Shown: piece after piece, positions 7,122-14,338 of the stretch
How the letters are laid out: each line of letters starts with the position of its first letter
Numbering within the stretch: position 1 is the first letter of the stretch
Origin: JBEBVQ01 sp037190845
GTDB lineage: Bacteria > Bacteroidota > Bacteroidia > Chitinophagales > Chitinophagaceae
NCBI GenBank assembly: GCA_037190845.1
Contig: JBBCJI010000041.1
Coordinates: 1 to 20,824, forward strand
Direction: 5' to 3'
DNA length: 20,824 nucleotides
Notes under the pieces: model-generated
The model's input: only the letters and a program-made list of their open reading frames with translations
The model's database searches: none
Told to the model about the DNA's origin: nothing
Position numbers and translations under genes: made by a program

Positions 7122-8477
7122 TTATCGGATCACCGAAAATTTTTGCACCACTGGCCGGTTGCCACTACTGCGTACCAGGTAGCTGCCGGCCGGCAGGTCT
7201 GATATATCTATACGGTACGTTTTTTTATCGTCAGCCGGATAATTTCGGATCATCTTCCCTGTAATATCACAAATAGCCAAACCTGCAACTTCCATATCCT
7301 CCTGTACGGAAATATTCAGGATTGTATGGGCAGGGTTGGGGTAGATTTTCAATGCACCGCCGGATGCATCGGAGATGACCGGCAGGCCAGCTGTAGTGGA
7401 ATATGTTTCGTAATGAAAATAGAGGGTATAAAGGTCAGGCACGATATCTTCTATACGGTCATAAAGACCTTCCGGAGTATAGAAGTAATTCAGGGCTTCA
7501 ATCGTATCTCCCGATGATGTGTGTATTTCGTAACTTGTCACGATACCGCCTGAAGCATTCAACCCGTAAGTCCTGGTTATGAGTCCTTCCCATGCGGTTG
7601 TTATTATATTCCACTGCTGGAGCTCGTAATATGTATGTTGGGTTGCATTTCCTGTATAGCCAAACGTATCCCGGTACGTGGAGAACCAGCCGGGCGGTCC
7701 AAATCTGGCCCGCATTTGTTCTTCGGATGCCAGCAAACGATCCTGGGCATCGTATGTATATATGGTATGGTCTGAAATGGTATCCATCCGGTACCATTCC
7801 ATGCGTTCCGGCAGCCCCGCGCTATTATAATGATAACGGATTTTATAGCTGTGATTGTTCCCTTCAATAACGCTGTCTAAAATAAGCCGGTTCTGACCAT
7901 CATAACCGAAATAATGAAACAGGGTATCTGGTGGTGCGGAGCCTGATTCCCACACTCTGAGTACCGATTCCTTACCTGCGGCGTTATACTCTATTAAAGC
8001 AGTACGGTGGTCTGATCCCGATACGAGTTCCTCCCTGATTACCTTATTATGGATGTCATATTTGTTATACATCGCCTGGTTAATATTAGGATTTGTATTC
8101 AGATCCCCGTACCATAAACAGCTGTCTGATTTGATATACTGTATGGCTTCTAAAAGATCAAAAGGGTCTTTTGTGTACAGTCCGTAATCGGACGAAAAAT
8201 AGCTTCTGTCGTTGGGGTGCGATGATCCCCTGGTATCACTGTAATAGTGATGGATACTGTCTGTCAGAGTATTGGAGATATACAGACTTTGGGCAATCAG
8301 CCGTTTGTCCGTACCGGCGGTCCGTGCATTGGGTAAAGACCGGCTGATCTGCTGTGTAAGAATCTCGCGCTGCAGGCGTGCTGATTGTTGTTTCAGGTAC
8401 GCTTCGGGACTGACAGGCTGGGCTTGCCCATAGCTCCAGGCCCCAAACAGGATGCATAAGGTTGTAATTGCTCTCAT
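7122..8477 (-). CDS. YD-repeat-like secreted protein with T9SS type A sorting domain
   Basis: This is a 451-residue secreted protein. It has a signal peptide (cleavage near SYGQAQ) and a C-terminal T9SS type A sorting domain at 376-451, beginning LKIYPNPAHTILNISV and including ICDITGKMIRNY and LPAGSYLV. The middle (about 120-350) contains degenerate tyrosine-rich strands such as HYFGYDGQNRLILDS, YHYNSAGLPERMEW and YTYDAQDRLLASEE, which resemble YD/RHS repeats without a toxin tip. The sorting domain would direct export across the outer membrane by T9SS and either release or surface anchoring. It is 10 nt upstream of the Kelch lipoprotein gene, so the two are very likely cotranscribed. The function is unknown. 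Confidence 0.85.
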   Translation of the reverse strand: MRAITTLCILFGAWSYGQAQPVSPEAYLKQQSARLQREILTQQISRSLPNARTAGTDKRLIAQSLYISNTLTDSIHHYYSDTRGSSHPNDRSYFSSDYGLYTKDPFDLLEAIQYIKSDSCLWYGDLNTNPNINQAMYNKYDIHNKVIREELVSGSDHRTALIEYNAAGKESVLRVWESGSAPPDTLFHYFGYDGQNRLILDSVIEGNNHSYKIRYHYNSAGLPERMEWYRMDTISDHTIYTYDAQDRLLASEEQMRARFGPPGWFSTYRDTFGYTGNATQHTYYELQQWNIITTAWEGLITRTYGLNASGGIVTSYEIHTSSGDTIEALNYFYTPEGLYDRIEDIVPDLYTLYFHYETYSTTAGLPVISDASGGALKIYPNPAHTILNISVQEDMEVAGLAICDITGKMIRNYPADDKKTYRIDISDLPAGSYLVRSSGNRPVVQKFSVIR

Positions 8478-8538
8478 TTATGTGTTTTTAGCGAAAATGA
8501 TGTTGGTTGTTATGGCGCAGCTATTGTACTATATCCGG

Positions 8539-9450
8539 TTAATCACCCAGCAAATCAGCCCACGATCTTTTTTCATGCCATATGCCTTTATATTCCAGAG
8601 ATATGCTTTCGGAATTGGAACGCATCAACTCAAGTATTTTCTGGCCGTTTTTCTTGTAATTCAGCAATGAACAGGTTGATGAAGATGCTCCGTTCACTTC
8701 ATCAATTTTTGCCTGTCCCAGCAACTGTTTTTCTGTTACCCTTTCTCCCGTGTTGGGATTGGTTAAGTATGTTACATAATTAATATCAATAACATCATCT
8801 GTCATCAGCCCGTCTTTGGAGCCTCCCCATATCTTGAAAACACGGAGGACTTCATCGTTTTTTCTTTTTTCGGTTTGCTCGATCGCCATCAGCTTAAACG
8901 TTTGGGGCAGATAGCTGCCAATATGCGCCCGGCTTAACCTGTCGAGTACCAGATAAGCATTCTGCAATGCTTCAGCACGGTTTTTCCCTTCTCCTTTTCC
9001 TCTGATTATCTCACTTTTCATAATTTGGGAAGTGCCTACGTCGAGTATTTTGAAGGAAACACTGATCTCAATATATTCCTTGCCGGTCGGCCTTCCGGAG
9101 CTTACAAGATCGCCGGAAGAAACGCCAACTACGTGTCCGGTCACCAAGGTTTTGGCACCGAATTTTGAAGCCCTGTTTACAATTTCTGAAGTGTTGGCTT
9201 CCCTGAATTTATCTTCTTCTTTTATAGACCCGAACCGGGTTCTTTCCACAACTGTGAATCTGTTTGAACGAAGTATTCCGGCTTCTACTGCATTACCGAC
9301 ACCCAGGGCATAATCGTAGCTATGCCCGAGCGCAGATGTAAAATGATACACGGCAATCGTTTCTTTAGCAGGTTGCGCCGAAGCCGTCAGTATTATGATA
9401 CCGGACAGAAGGATCAGAAATGTTTGTTTGATAAAAGAGGATTTAGACAT
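8539..9450 (-). CDS. CsgG-like periplasmic or outer-membrane protein
   Basis: This is a 303-residue protein with signal peptide ending near TASAQ (residues 22-26). Residues about 30-180 match the CsgG/LpoB-type fold by pattern: an IAVYHF first strand, LGVGNAVEAGILRSNRFTVVERTRF, a helix with EIVNRASKFGAKTLVTGHV, then paired strands EYIEISVSFKILDVGTSQIM. The C-terminal part (190-303) is beta-rich, with DDVIDI and NTGERVTEKQLLGQAKIDEVNG resembling the domain that follows CsgG-type modules in other exported proteins. Escherichia coli CsgG is a lipoprotein and forms a curli export pore; this protein has no lipobox and no curli genes are nearby, so a curli role is not supported. Gaps of 36 and 61 nt place it in the nine-gene run. 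Confidence 0.75.
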   Translation of the reverse strand: MSKSSFIKQTFLILLSGIIILTASAQPAKETIAVYHFTSALGHSYDYALGVGNAVEAGILRSNRFTVVERTRFGSIKEEDKFREANTSEIVNRASKFGAKTLVTGHVVGVSSGDLVSSGRPTGKEYIEISVSFKILDVGTSQIMKSEIIRGKGEGKNRAEALQNAYLVLDRLSRAHIGSYLPQTFKLMAIEQTEKRKNDEVLRVFKIWGGSKDGLMTDDVIDINYVTYLTNPNTGERVTEKQLLGQAKIDEVNGASSSTCSLLNYKKNGQKILELMRSNSESISLEYKGIWHEKRSWADLLGD

Positions 9451-9486
9451 AGAACAGAAATTAAAAAATGACAGAATTTTGTTTCC

Positions 9487-10071
9487 TTAATTGGCGCTGT
9501 GAGCAGGTATGGTTTCGACATCTCTGAGCGCTTCGTCGCTGATACGCCTGTGGAATGCATACTCTTTTCCGTTCCATCGCCATACCGGGAACGAAAAGCC
9601 AGGTCCGACAATCACCAACTCCCGGAAGCCTTTATGTACCGTAGGCATTATTTCAGCCATGCCGGGGAAATACAGGTTTTTTTCAAAAACACCGGAGTCG
9701 TTTTTAATAAACAGTGCAACGCTCTGCGCTGTGTTTCCTGAAGTGAGTGTGTTGCCATAATGTATAAATATCTCTTCCGGTCCGTCCCCGTTCAGGTCTG
9801 CAGGGAAAACCGTCGCGTCGAAGGGATATTCTTTAGTCTCATCGTAGTCAATTACAAATTGCTTTCCGTCGCTTGATAGCAGAAATGGGAATTGTCCGAA
9901 GATGAAGTTTTTCTCTTCCGCAGTCAGCGAAGTTTTAGTATTTTTAAAGAGCAGAGCAGCGCCTTCGGTAAGTCCATCGTCTTCCTGTTGCTGCAGATTG
10001 CCTGTACAGGCCAGATAAAGGGAGCTGCACAAAACAACACCCCATATTATCCTTGTTTTCAGAGATAGCAT
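9487..10071 (-). CDS. Small exported lipoprotein with a DLNGDG calcium-type motif
   Basis: This is a 194-residue protein. The signal sequence ends LCSSLYLAC with probable acylated Cys22, although Tyr at the -3 position is unusual. The mature part contains ADLNGDGPEEIFIHYG, a calcium-binding loop of the FG-GAP/VCBS or dockerin type, followed by beta-strand segments (SVALFIKNDSG, ELVIVGPGFSFPVWRWNGKEY). One such motif is not enough for a propeller, so it is probably a single beta domain. No specific family was recognised. It lies between the 112-residue lipoprotein gene and the CsgG-like gene with gaps of 32 and 36 nt. Confidence 0.75.
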   Translation of the reverse strand: MLSLKTRIIWGVVLCSSLYLACTGNLQQQEDDGLTEGAALLFKNTKTSLTAEEKNFIFGQFPFLLSSDGKQFVIDYDETKEYPFDATVFPADLNGDGPEEIFIHYGNTLTSGNTAQSVALFIKNDSGVFEKNLYFPGMAEIMPTVHKGFRELVIVGPGFSFPVWRWNGKEYAFHRRISDEALRDVETIPAHSAN

Positions 10072-10103
10072 AAAATAACCATTAAGAATAATAGTGGTAA
10101 TAC

Positions 10104-10442
10104 CTATTTTACTTTAACGAGTGTCATCTTCGGCCCCCAGCTATCGCCTCGTGGGGCAATGCTCAGGAGTTTGGTCTTTTTGTCGTAACGGATATCCATA
10201 ATGTTGTTGCCCTGAGTAGCGGTCAGGATATCCCGGTCGCTGTCGTAGGTAAACGCCACAAAATCTTCCGGGCTGTCTTCCGGGTACATATCATAACTCT
10301 TGCCCTGTTTTTTAATAATGATCACCTTCCCTTCTTCGCGCGATACATCACGCCATTTGCCGGTAAATTTCCCACTACCTCCGCCGCAGGAGACTAAAAA
10401 AATGATTAGTGCCAGAAGGATTATGCCTGATAGTTTTCTCAT
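10104..10442 (-). CDS. Small beta-rich lipoprotein
   Basis: This is a 112-residue lipoprotein. MRKLSGIILLALIIFLVSC gives a good lipobox (LVSC, Cys19) followed by a glycine-rich linker GGGSG. The mature part of about 85 residues is a series of short strands beginning FTGKWRDVS, similar in style to small lipocalin-like or barrel domains (GxW start), with no catalytic motif. The function is unknown. It is 18 nt downstream of the T9SS cargo gene, consistent with cotranscription, and is likely anchored in the outer membrane. Confidence 0.8.
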   Translation of the reverse strand: MRKLSGIILLALIIFLVSCGGGSGKFTGKWRDVSREEGKVIIIKKQGKSYDMYPEDSPEDFVAFTYDSDRDILTATQGNNIMDIRYDKKTKLLSIAPRGDSWGPKMTLVKVK

Positions 10443-10460
10443 AGTTTACGTTCGTTTCTG

Positions 10461-11243
10461 TTACCTGTTAATCGTTATTTTTTGTGTTACTTCCTTATCC
10501 CCGGTTTGAATTTTCAGGAAATAATTCCCGGATGGATGGCTCAGATGCAACTGTGTCCTTGCCGTATTGCTTTCCCAGGTTTGCAGTACCTTGCCGCCCA
10601 TATCAATAAGTGTCATACTGATTGGCTGATCGGGTTGTTGCTCAAAGACAAGTGTCAGTTCGTTGCTTGCCGGATTAGGATAGATATGGATTGCATTGCC
10701 GTTTATCTCCGCAATATTGTTTGACGGTGGCGGGTCATTCTGCAATACAACAGTAAAGTTGAGCCAGGCCGGGAAAGACCATTGTTGCCGCGTGTCTCTG
10801 ACCCGGGCAAAAAGCGTGCGGTTGCCGGCCGTCAATTGGCTGTACGGGAAATTGACTACAAAGCTGCCGTCAGCCATAGGGTTAGAGAATATAACCTGAT
10901 GCCCTGTGCCAAATTCATCTAAAGTATCCTGAAAAAATTCAACACTTTCTACCAGGTTGGCACTTATATCATCCAGGATGTCAATAGTGCGATAAGAAGT
11001 ATGACTCCATTTGCCGTCGCTGTCTATGGTACGAAGGAACAATGTGTGATACCCTTTTGGCAATCCCGCTGTATTCACGCTGAAGTTGAAGCTGCCATCC
11101 GGCGACGGGGTCACGTTGACAATCGTCCCGTTACCGACCCCGTAGTCCTGATCTATGGTATATTCTATGGCTACAATATTTTGAGCCAACGTATAGTGCA
11201 CACTGAAAAAGCTGAGCACCGCCACTACGATTAGTCGTTTCAT
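10461..11243 (-). CDS. Secreted T9SS type A cargo with two tandem beta domains
   Basis: This is a 260-residue secreted protein. The signal peptide ends near YTLAQ (residues 17-21). Two related beta domains follow: 24-89 (IEYTIDQDYGVGNGT ... LPKGYHTLFLRTIDSDGKWS) and 97-165 (VEFFQDTLDEFGTGHQ ... LTAGNRTLFARVRDTRQQWS). Both share the pattern 'EY/EF..D...G.G..V......DGSF...V....L..G..TLF.R..D....WS', found repeatedly in Bacteroidota secreted proteins. Residues 183-260 are a type A sorting domain (IHIYPNPASNELTLVF ... SGNYFLKI). It is probably a surface adhesive or structural protein. It is 41 nt downstream of the beta-helix gene. Confidence 0.85.
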   Translation of the reverse strand: MKRLIVVAVLSFFSVHYTLAQNIVAIEYTIDQDYGVGNGTIVNVTPSPDGSFNFSVNTAGLPKGYHTLFLRTIDSDGKWSHTSYRTIDILDDISANLVESVEFFQDTLDEFGTGHQVIFSNPMADGSFVVNFPYSQLTAGNRTLFARVRDTRQQWSFPAWLNFTVVLQNDPPPSNNIAEINGNAIHIYPNPASNELTLVFEQQPDQPISMTLIDMGGKVLQTWESNTARTQLHLSHPSGNYFLKIQTGDKEVTQKITINR

Positions 11244-11284
11244 GTGTATAATTCCGGATTTTTATTTTTGTGAAACGGGTTGCT

Positions 11285-12379
11285 CTACTCTACAACCCGT
11301 GCTTTGATCGTAACGTTTAGACCTGTGCCCGGGGTAGCTACACCCGTAGTGCTGATCTCATAAATCACCGGAATGGGTGCAAGCCCTGACAGGCTGTACC
11401 TGTTACTAACGGCAGCACCGCCAAACGCGCCTCTGTCCGTGCCATCGGAACCATTGCCGCTGCCGGGAGAACCGGATTTCAATTTATATTTTCCGTCTGA
11501 AGAAGTGCCACCGATGAAAAGCGTACTGGCAATATTGTTCACCACGATATTGTTATTAGCCGTGCCAAAATGGACAACTGCGGATGAGCTTATGTTGTGA
11601 GATACAAGACTGGTAGGGTTGGTATTGAAGTCCGTAATGCCATTGATCTTGACTGTTGCGGTGGGATCAATAATAATGTTGTTTTTAAATGAGGCTGCAT
11701 ACATAACAACTGCCTGGCTTGCGGCATCTATAACGTTGTTGTTGCATTCTGTAATTACTGCCGAAGAATGATCGGGTAAATTTATAGCCTCTTTGCATAT
11801 GTTGTTATTGAAATAAACATAAGAAGGGAAATAAGGATCTCCACTTATATTGTTTGAGTAACTGAAAATTCCACTCACCTTACCACTAAAATAATTCTGT
11901 GTTATTCGAATATTTGTATTGTTGGCATTGTAATTCCCTAAAAATATCCTATAATCTATCAGGCATCTTGTGATAGTTATATCACTGGCGTTTATGTCTA
12001 TAGATGCGTATGATAAGCCTACTGAGCCGCTTATATGTATGCCTTCCAGCGTGGACCCTTCAGAACCGAAAATAAATCCAACGCTGGCAATATCACTTTG
12101 GAGAAGGTTATTGGACGTTTTAGGGTTGTCTGCCAGGAAGTATCCGGCTCCGATTATTACAAGTTTTTTATTGAAAATTACCGGGTAGTATCGTATAGAA
12201 GATCCTTCAACGTGAATGGTATCTCCCGGTAATACATTTGGATCATCGTTTGCAGCTTGTACAGTTGCGTAATCTGCATTGAACCCATTATTATTTACAC
12301 GCCATATCTTTGCTTCTGCGGGGTAAGCCAGCGCTACCGCAACCAGTACTGCTGCTGCGTATTGTAAGATCTGTTTCAT
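11285..12379 (-). CDS. Secreted right-handed beta-helix protein
   Basis: This is a 364-residue exported protein. A signal peptide ends near YPAEA (residues 19-23). The mature start KIWRVNNNGFNADYATVQAANDDPNVLPGDTIHVEG is the typical first rung of Bacteroidota beta-helix proteins of the pectate-lyase-like fold. Asparagine-rich rungs follow (ITRCLIDYR, IRITQNYFSG, VYFNNNICKEA, ITECNNNVIDA, FKNNIIIDP, NNNIVVNNIA), ending with KYKLKSGSPGSGNGSDGTDRGAFGG, the usual capping segment. No catalytic triad of a polysaccharide lyase or hydrolase is evident, so it may be structural or glycan-binding. There is no T9SS sorting domain; the last residues are LNVTIKARVVE. The gene is second in the nine-gene run. 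Confidence 0.85.
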   Translation of the reverse strand: MKQILQYAAAVLVAVALAYPAEAKIWRVNNNGFNADYATVQAANDDPNVLPGDTIHVEGSSIRYYPVIFNKKLVIIGAGYFLADNPKTSNNLLQSDIASVGFIFGSEGSTLEGIHISGSVGLSYASIDINASDITITRCLIDYRIFLGNYNANNTNIRITQNYFSGKVSGIFSYSNNISGDPYFPSYVYFNNNICKEAINLPDHSSAVITECNNNVIDAASQAVVMYAASFKNNIIIDPTATVKINGITDFNTNPTSLVSHNISSSAVVHFGTANNNIVVNNIASTLFIGGTSSDGKYKLKSGSPGSGNGSDGTDRGAFGGAAVSNRYSLSGLAPIPVIYEISTTGVATPGTGLNVTIKARVVE

Positions 12380-12413
12380 ATTGGTTTGTATGTATGATTG
12401 TGAAGAAGTCTGT

Positions 12414-12725
12414 TTATTTTTCCTGTATGATCTCGCCAGGTTCAGTTACCGGTTTCGGTTTGAACCGGTAACGCTTCATCTCGTGTCCACTTGTTATGAC
12501 ATCATAGCCATCGTCTACCCAAATGGTGTCTCCGATACCAAGTATAACCGTGGAAGTGTTCATCCTGTTTTCGTTCGGCGGGGTGTGCATTTGGGGGTGT
12601 TCCATCCGGGAACGGTCTGGCTTTTCCTCCTGAGCGAACGCTCCCACCGTACAGCAGCATACAGCCGTCATACCGGACATGAAACGTAACCAATAGCGGA
12701 TATGCGTTTTTGTAGAGCACATCAT
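12414..12725 (-). CDS. Small exported protein of unknown function, first gene of the run
   Basis: The protein has 103 residues. A Cys-rich signal sequence (VCCCTVGAFAQ) ends near residue 32, leaving a mature peptide of about 70 residues. The mature part is polar, with the Met/His-rich patch MEHPQMHTPPNENRM and then TVILGIGDTIWVDDGYDVITSGHEMKRYRFK. The first patch could bind a metal, but this is speculation. Start choice: the first of two tandem ATGs at 12725; several earlier ATGs open only tiny ORFs. Family unknown. The gap to the beta-helix gene is 34 nt. Confidence 0.6.
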   Translation of the reverse strand: MMCSTKTHIRYWLRFMSGMTAVCCCTVGAFAQEEKPDRSRMEHPQMHTPPNENRMNTSTVILGIGDTIWVDDGYDVITSGHEMKRYRFKPKPVTEPGEIIQEK

Positions 12726-12744
12726 ACATCTTAGCTTTTAATGA

Positions 12745-12765
12745 TCACATTTAATTCATCTACAT
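12745..12765 (-). other. Three contiguous start-stop mini-ORFs in the leader
   Basis: Reading the minus strand in one frame gives ATG TAG, ATG AAT TAA, ATG TGA with no base between them. They lie 19 nt before the ATG of the 103-residue gene, in a different frame from it, and just after the leader hairpin. This may be chance in AT-rich DNA. Confidence 0.3.
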
Positions 12766-12766
12766 G

Positions 12767-12812
12767 AAATTTCCTCCTTATAGAATAATATTGTTTAACC
12801 AGGAGGAAATTT
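12767..12812 (-). promoter_or_regulatory. 12-bp leader hairpin pairing AGGAGG with CCTCCT
   Basis: AAATTTCCTCCT (12767-12778) and AGGAGGAAATTT (12801-12812) are perfect 12-nt inverted arms with a 22-nt loop. Because both arms are reverse complements, the minus-strand transcript has the same pair: CCTCCT first, AGGAGG second, so a Shine-Dalgarno-like sequence is held in a stem before ATG TAG. On the plus strand the stem is followed by six T, so it could also terminate rightward transcripts. Confidence 0.5.
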
Positions 12813-12829
12813 TTTTAATAATCTTGCAT

Positions 12830-12837
12830 CAAAGATA
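12830..12837 (-). promoter_or_regulatory. -7 box of the nine-gene run
   Basis: TATCTTTG on the minus strand matches TAnnTTTG exactly. The predicted transcript start near 12824 would produce a leader of about 100 nt that includes the hairpin at 12767-12812. No convincing -33 element is present. Confidence 0.45.
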
Positions 12838-12856
12838 AAGGAATTTTATTTCTTTA

Positions 12857-12888
12857 TAGTTAATAATATCCCTTTTTAGTTATAATAA
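12857..12888. repeat. Imperfect AT-rich direct repeat in the divergent promoter region
   Basis: TAGTTAATAATA (12857-12868) and TAGTTATAATAA (12877-12888) share TAGTTA and are spaced 20 bp, about two helical turns. They lie between the XRE gene and the divergent operon, and could be a site for a dimeric regulator. The DNA is AT-rich, so support is weak. Confidence 0.25.
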
Positions 12889-12949
12889 ATGTAAACTTTC
12901 TTATTTTCATTAACAGGTCTGCTCATTTTACCTTTTCTACCTTTAACAG

Positions 12950-13180
12950 ATGGAAGGTGAAAAGCGCATCTATAACCGCATTAAGGCCCATCTTGCCCTG
13001 AAACAGATCAGGAACAAAACGCTGGCAGAACACCTTGGCGTCAGCACAACGTCTGTATCAAAATGGTGCACGAATGCCAGCCAGCCATCAATACCGGATC
13101 TCTACCGCATAGCAGAATTCCTCAACGTAAACGTCTGCGCCCTGCTGGAGCCAATGTCTCCGCGTGAGAAAAGGTCATAG
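12950..13180 (+). CDS. XRE/Cro-type helix-turn-helix regulator
   Basis: This is a 76-residue single-domain DNA-binding protein. The five-helix HTH_3 pattern is complete: KRIYNRIKAHLALKQI, then KTLAEHLGVSTTSVSKWCTNASQPSIPDLYRIAEFLNVNVCALLEP, with the turn LGVS and the recognition helix TTSVSKWCT. It is the only plus-strand gene in the window and is divergent from the nine-gene envelope run, with 224 nt between the two starts. A role in controlling that run or itself is plausible but unproven. No antitoxin partner or toxin gene is next to it. The ATG is the first in-frame start. Confidence 0.9.
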   Translation: MEGEKRIYNRIKAHLALKQIRNKTLAEHLGVSTTSVSKWCTNASQPSIPDLYRIAEFLNVNVCALLEPMSPREKRS

Positions 13181-13266
13181 ATAATGCGGCCTGAAATCAG
13201 AAATATTTCACGGCAAGGATATCCCTCGTCTTTTGCCAGCCGGAAAGAGATCTTCAATACATGCAT

Positions 13267-13284
13267 CTGCACAAAAATGTGCAG
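13267..13284. repeat. Hairpin between the convergent XRE and LytTR genes
   Basis: CTGCACA (13267-13273) and TGTGCAG (13278-13284) are perfect 7-bp arms with an AAAA loop. It lies 87 nt past the XRE stop and 116 nt past the LytTR stop. No U-tract is present on either side, so terminator function is uncertain. Confidence 0.35.
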
Positions 13285-13343
13285 TATGGTTGTTATGGCA
13301 AACAAAAGGTAACAAGTTGCCGGATCAGGGGGTATGAAATGAC

Positions 13344-13363
13344 ATTTTTTCGTAAGAAAAAAT
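13344..13363. repeat. A/T hairpin after the LytTR gene
   Basis: ATTTTTTC (13344-13351) and GAAAAAAT (13356-13363) are perfect 8-bp arms around GTAA. It lies 37 nt beyond the LytTR stop codon. It is AT-only apart from one G-C pair, so it is a weak terminator candidate. Confidence 0.3.
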
Positions 13364-13399
13364 ATCAGCGAAGTATTTTGCCTTTGTATTGTTCAATGT

Positions 13400-14338
13400 T
13401 TATTCCAGGTCTTCAGCAATTAAGATCTGCTTGTTGAGGCTTCTCATTTTTTCAAGGAATTTTTCCCGGTATGTTTTACCGCCCAGTGTAAGCGCCCATC
13501 CGTGTACGTCTTGCGTGTCCGGGTTATGTGAGATTCTGCCTTTATCTTCTGTGTTGTATTTGCAAAGGTCGGGGTCTTTTGTATAGACCTTTCTGCGTCC
13601 GAGGGCTTTAACTTTATCCAGGTTCAGAATGTCGTGCCTGTTGATTTGTATAAACCGGTGGGGCACCGTTTCCACGATACGGACCAATGGTTTATCGACC
13701 AGGTAGCCAAAGCTGCTATCGTGTTCACATATCATGCTCTTGTATTTCCCTACGGATATACTGGTAATTAAAACGATGTTGTCCCAGGTGAAAAGGCGCC
13801 GGATCCCTTTGGCATTCCAGTTAACGGGCTGCATGTTACTCAGATGCACCTTGCTACACAATTCGTAAAAGTCGTCGTTTTGCTGAACGGGATCACTTTC
13901 GCCTTCATTTCGATTTTGAAGCATGGATGCGCGGGCCAGCTCAAAATTAATCCAGAGCTGTTCGTCGCTTTCAAGCAATGATCTCTTTGCGATAAAATTA
14001 AACTGGCCGGCCGCTGCAACCCTTTGTATATTTCTGTCGCTGGCGTGATTAGAAAGGTATAACACCTGGGTATTATATCTCCGTTTCAGCATGATGCCCA
14101 GGTCTATACCATCCACATCGCCGGAAAGCTGAATATCGAGCAAGGCAATATCCGGCGTATCATGCTCCAGCACTGCAGCGACGGCTTCATAGCCGGATAT
14201 GATGCCACCGGCGGGAAGGGCCAGCACCTGCAGTCCTTTTTCGCTGAATATCCGTTCCAGCCTGCGGTATGTTGCCGGCTCATCTTCTACGATCAGTATT
14301 TTCTCTTTAAGCATATCTGTCTGTTGGTAATTATTCAT
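13400..14338 (-). CDS. LytTR-family response regulator
   Basis: This is a 312-residue cytoplasmic regulator. The receiver domain (11-130) has acidic residues E18/D19 in ILIVEDEP, the phosphoacceptor D68 in IALLDIQLSGDVDG, and the conserved lysine K118 in FIAKRS. A linker leads to a LytTR DNA-binding domain at about 181-300 (NIVLITSISVGKYKSMI, VETVPHRFIQINRHDILNLDKVKAL, GGKTYREKF). Between the last two motifs there are about 35 residues, more than in ordinary LytTR domains. The ATG at 14338 is chosen because it overlaps the kinase stop (ATGAATAA, 8 nt), typical of coupled pairs; an in-frame extension to 14470 would run deep into the kinase gene. The phosphate donor is presumably the overlapping kinase. 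Confidence 0.93.
   Translation of the reverse strand: MNNYQQTDMLKEKILIVEDEPATYRRLERIFSEKGLQVLALPAGGIISGYEAVAAVLEHDTPDIALLDIQLSGDVDGIDLGIMLKRRYNTQVLYLSNHASDRNIQRVAAAGQFNFIAKRSLLESDEQLWINFELARASMLQNRNEGESDPVQQNDDFYELCSKVHLSNMQPVNWNAKGIRRLFTWDNIVLITSISVGKYKSMICEHDSSFGYLVDKPLVRIVETVPHRFIQINRHDILNLDKVKALGRRKVYTKDPDLCKYNTEDKGRISHNPDTQDVHGWALTLGGKTYREKFLEKMRSLNKQILIAEDLE

Noticed and set aside
12950..13180. XRE protein as the antitoxin of a toxin-antitoxin pair
   Set aside because: No small partner gene with a toxin pattern lies on either side in the same operon.
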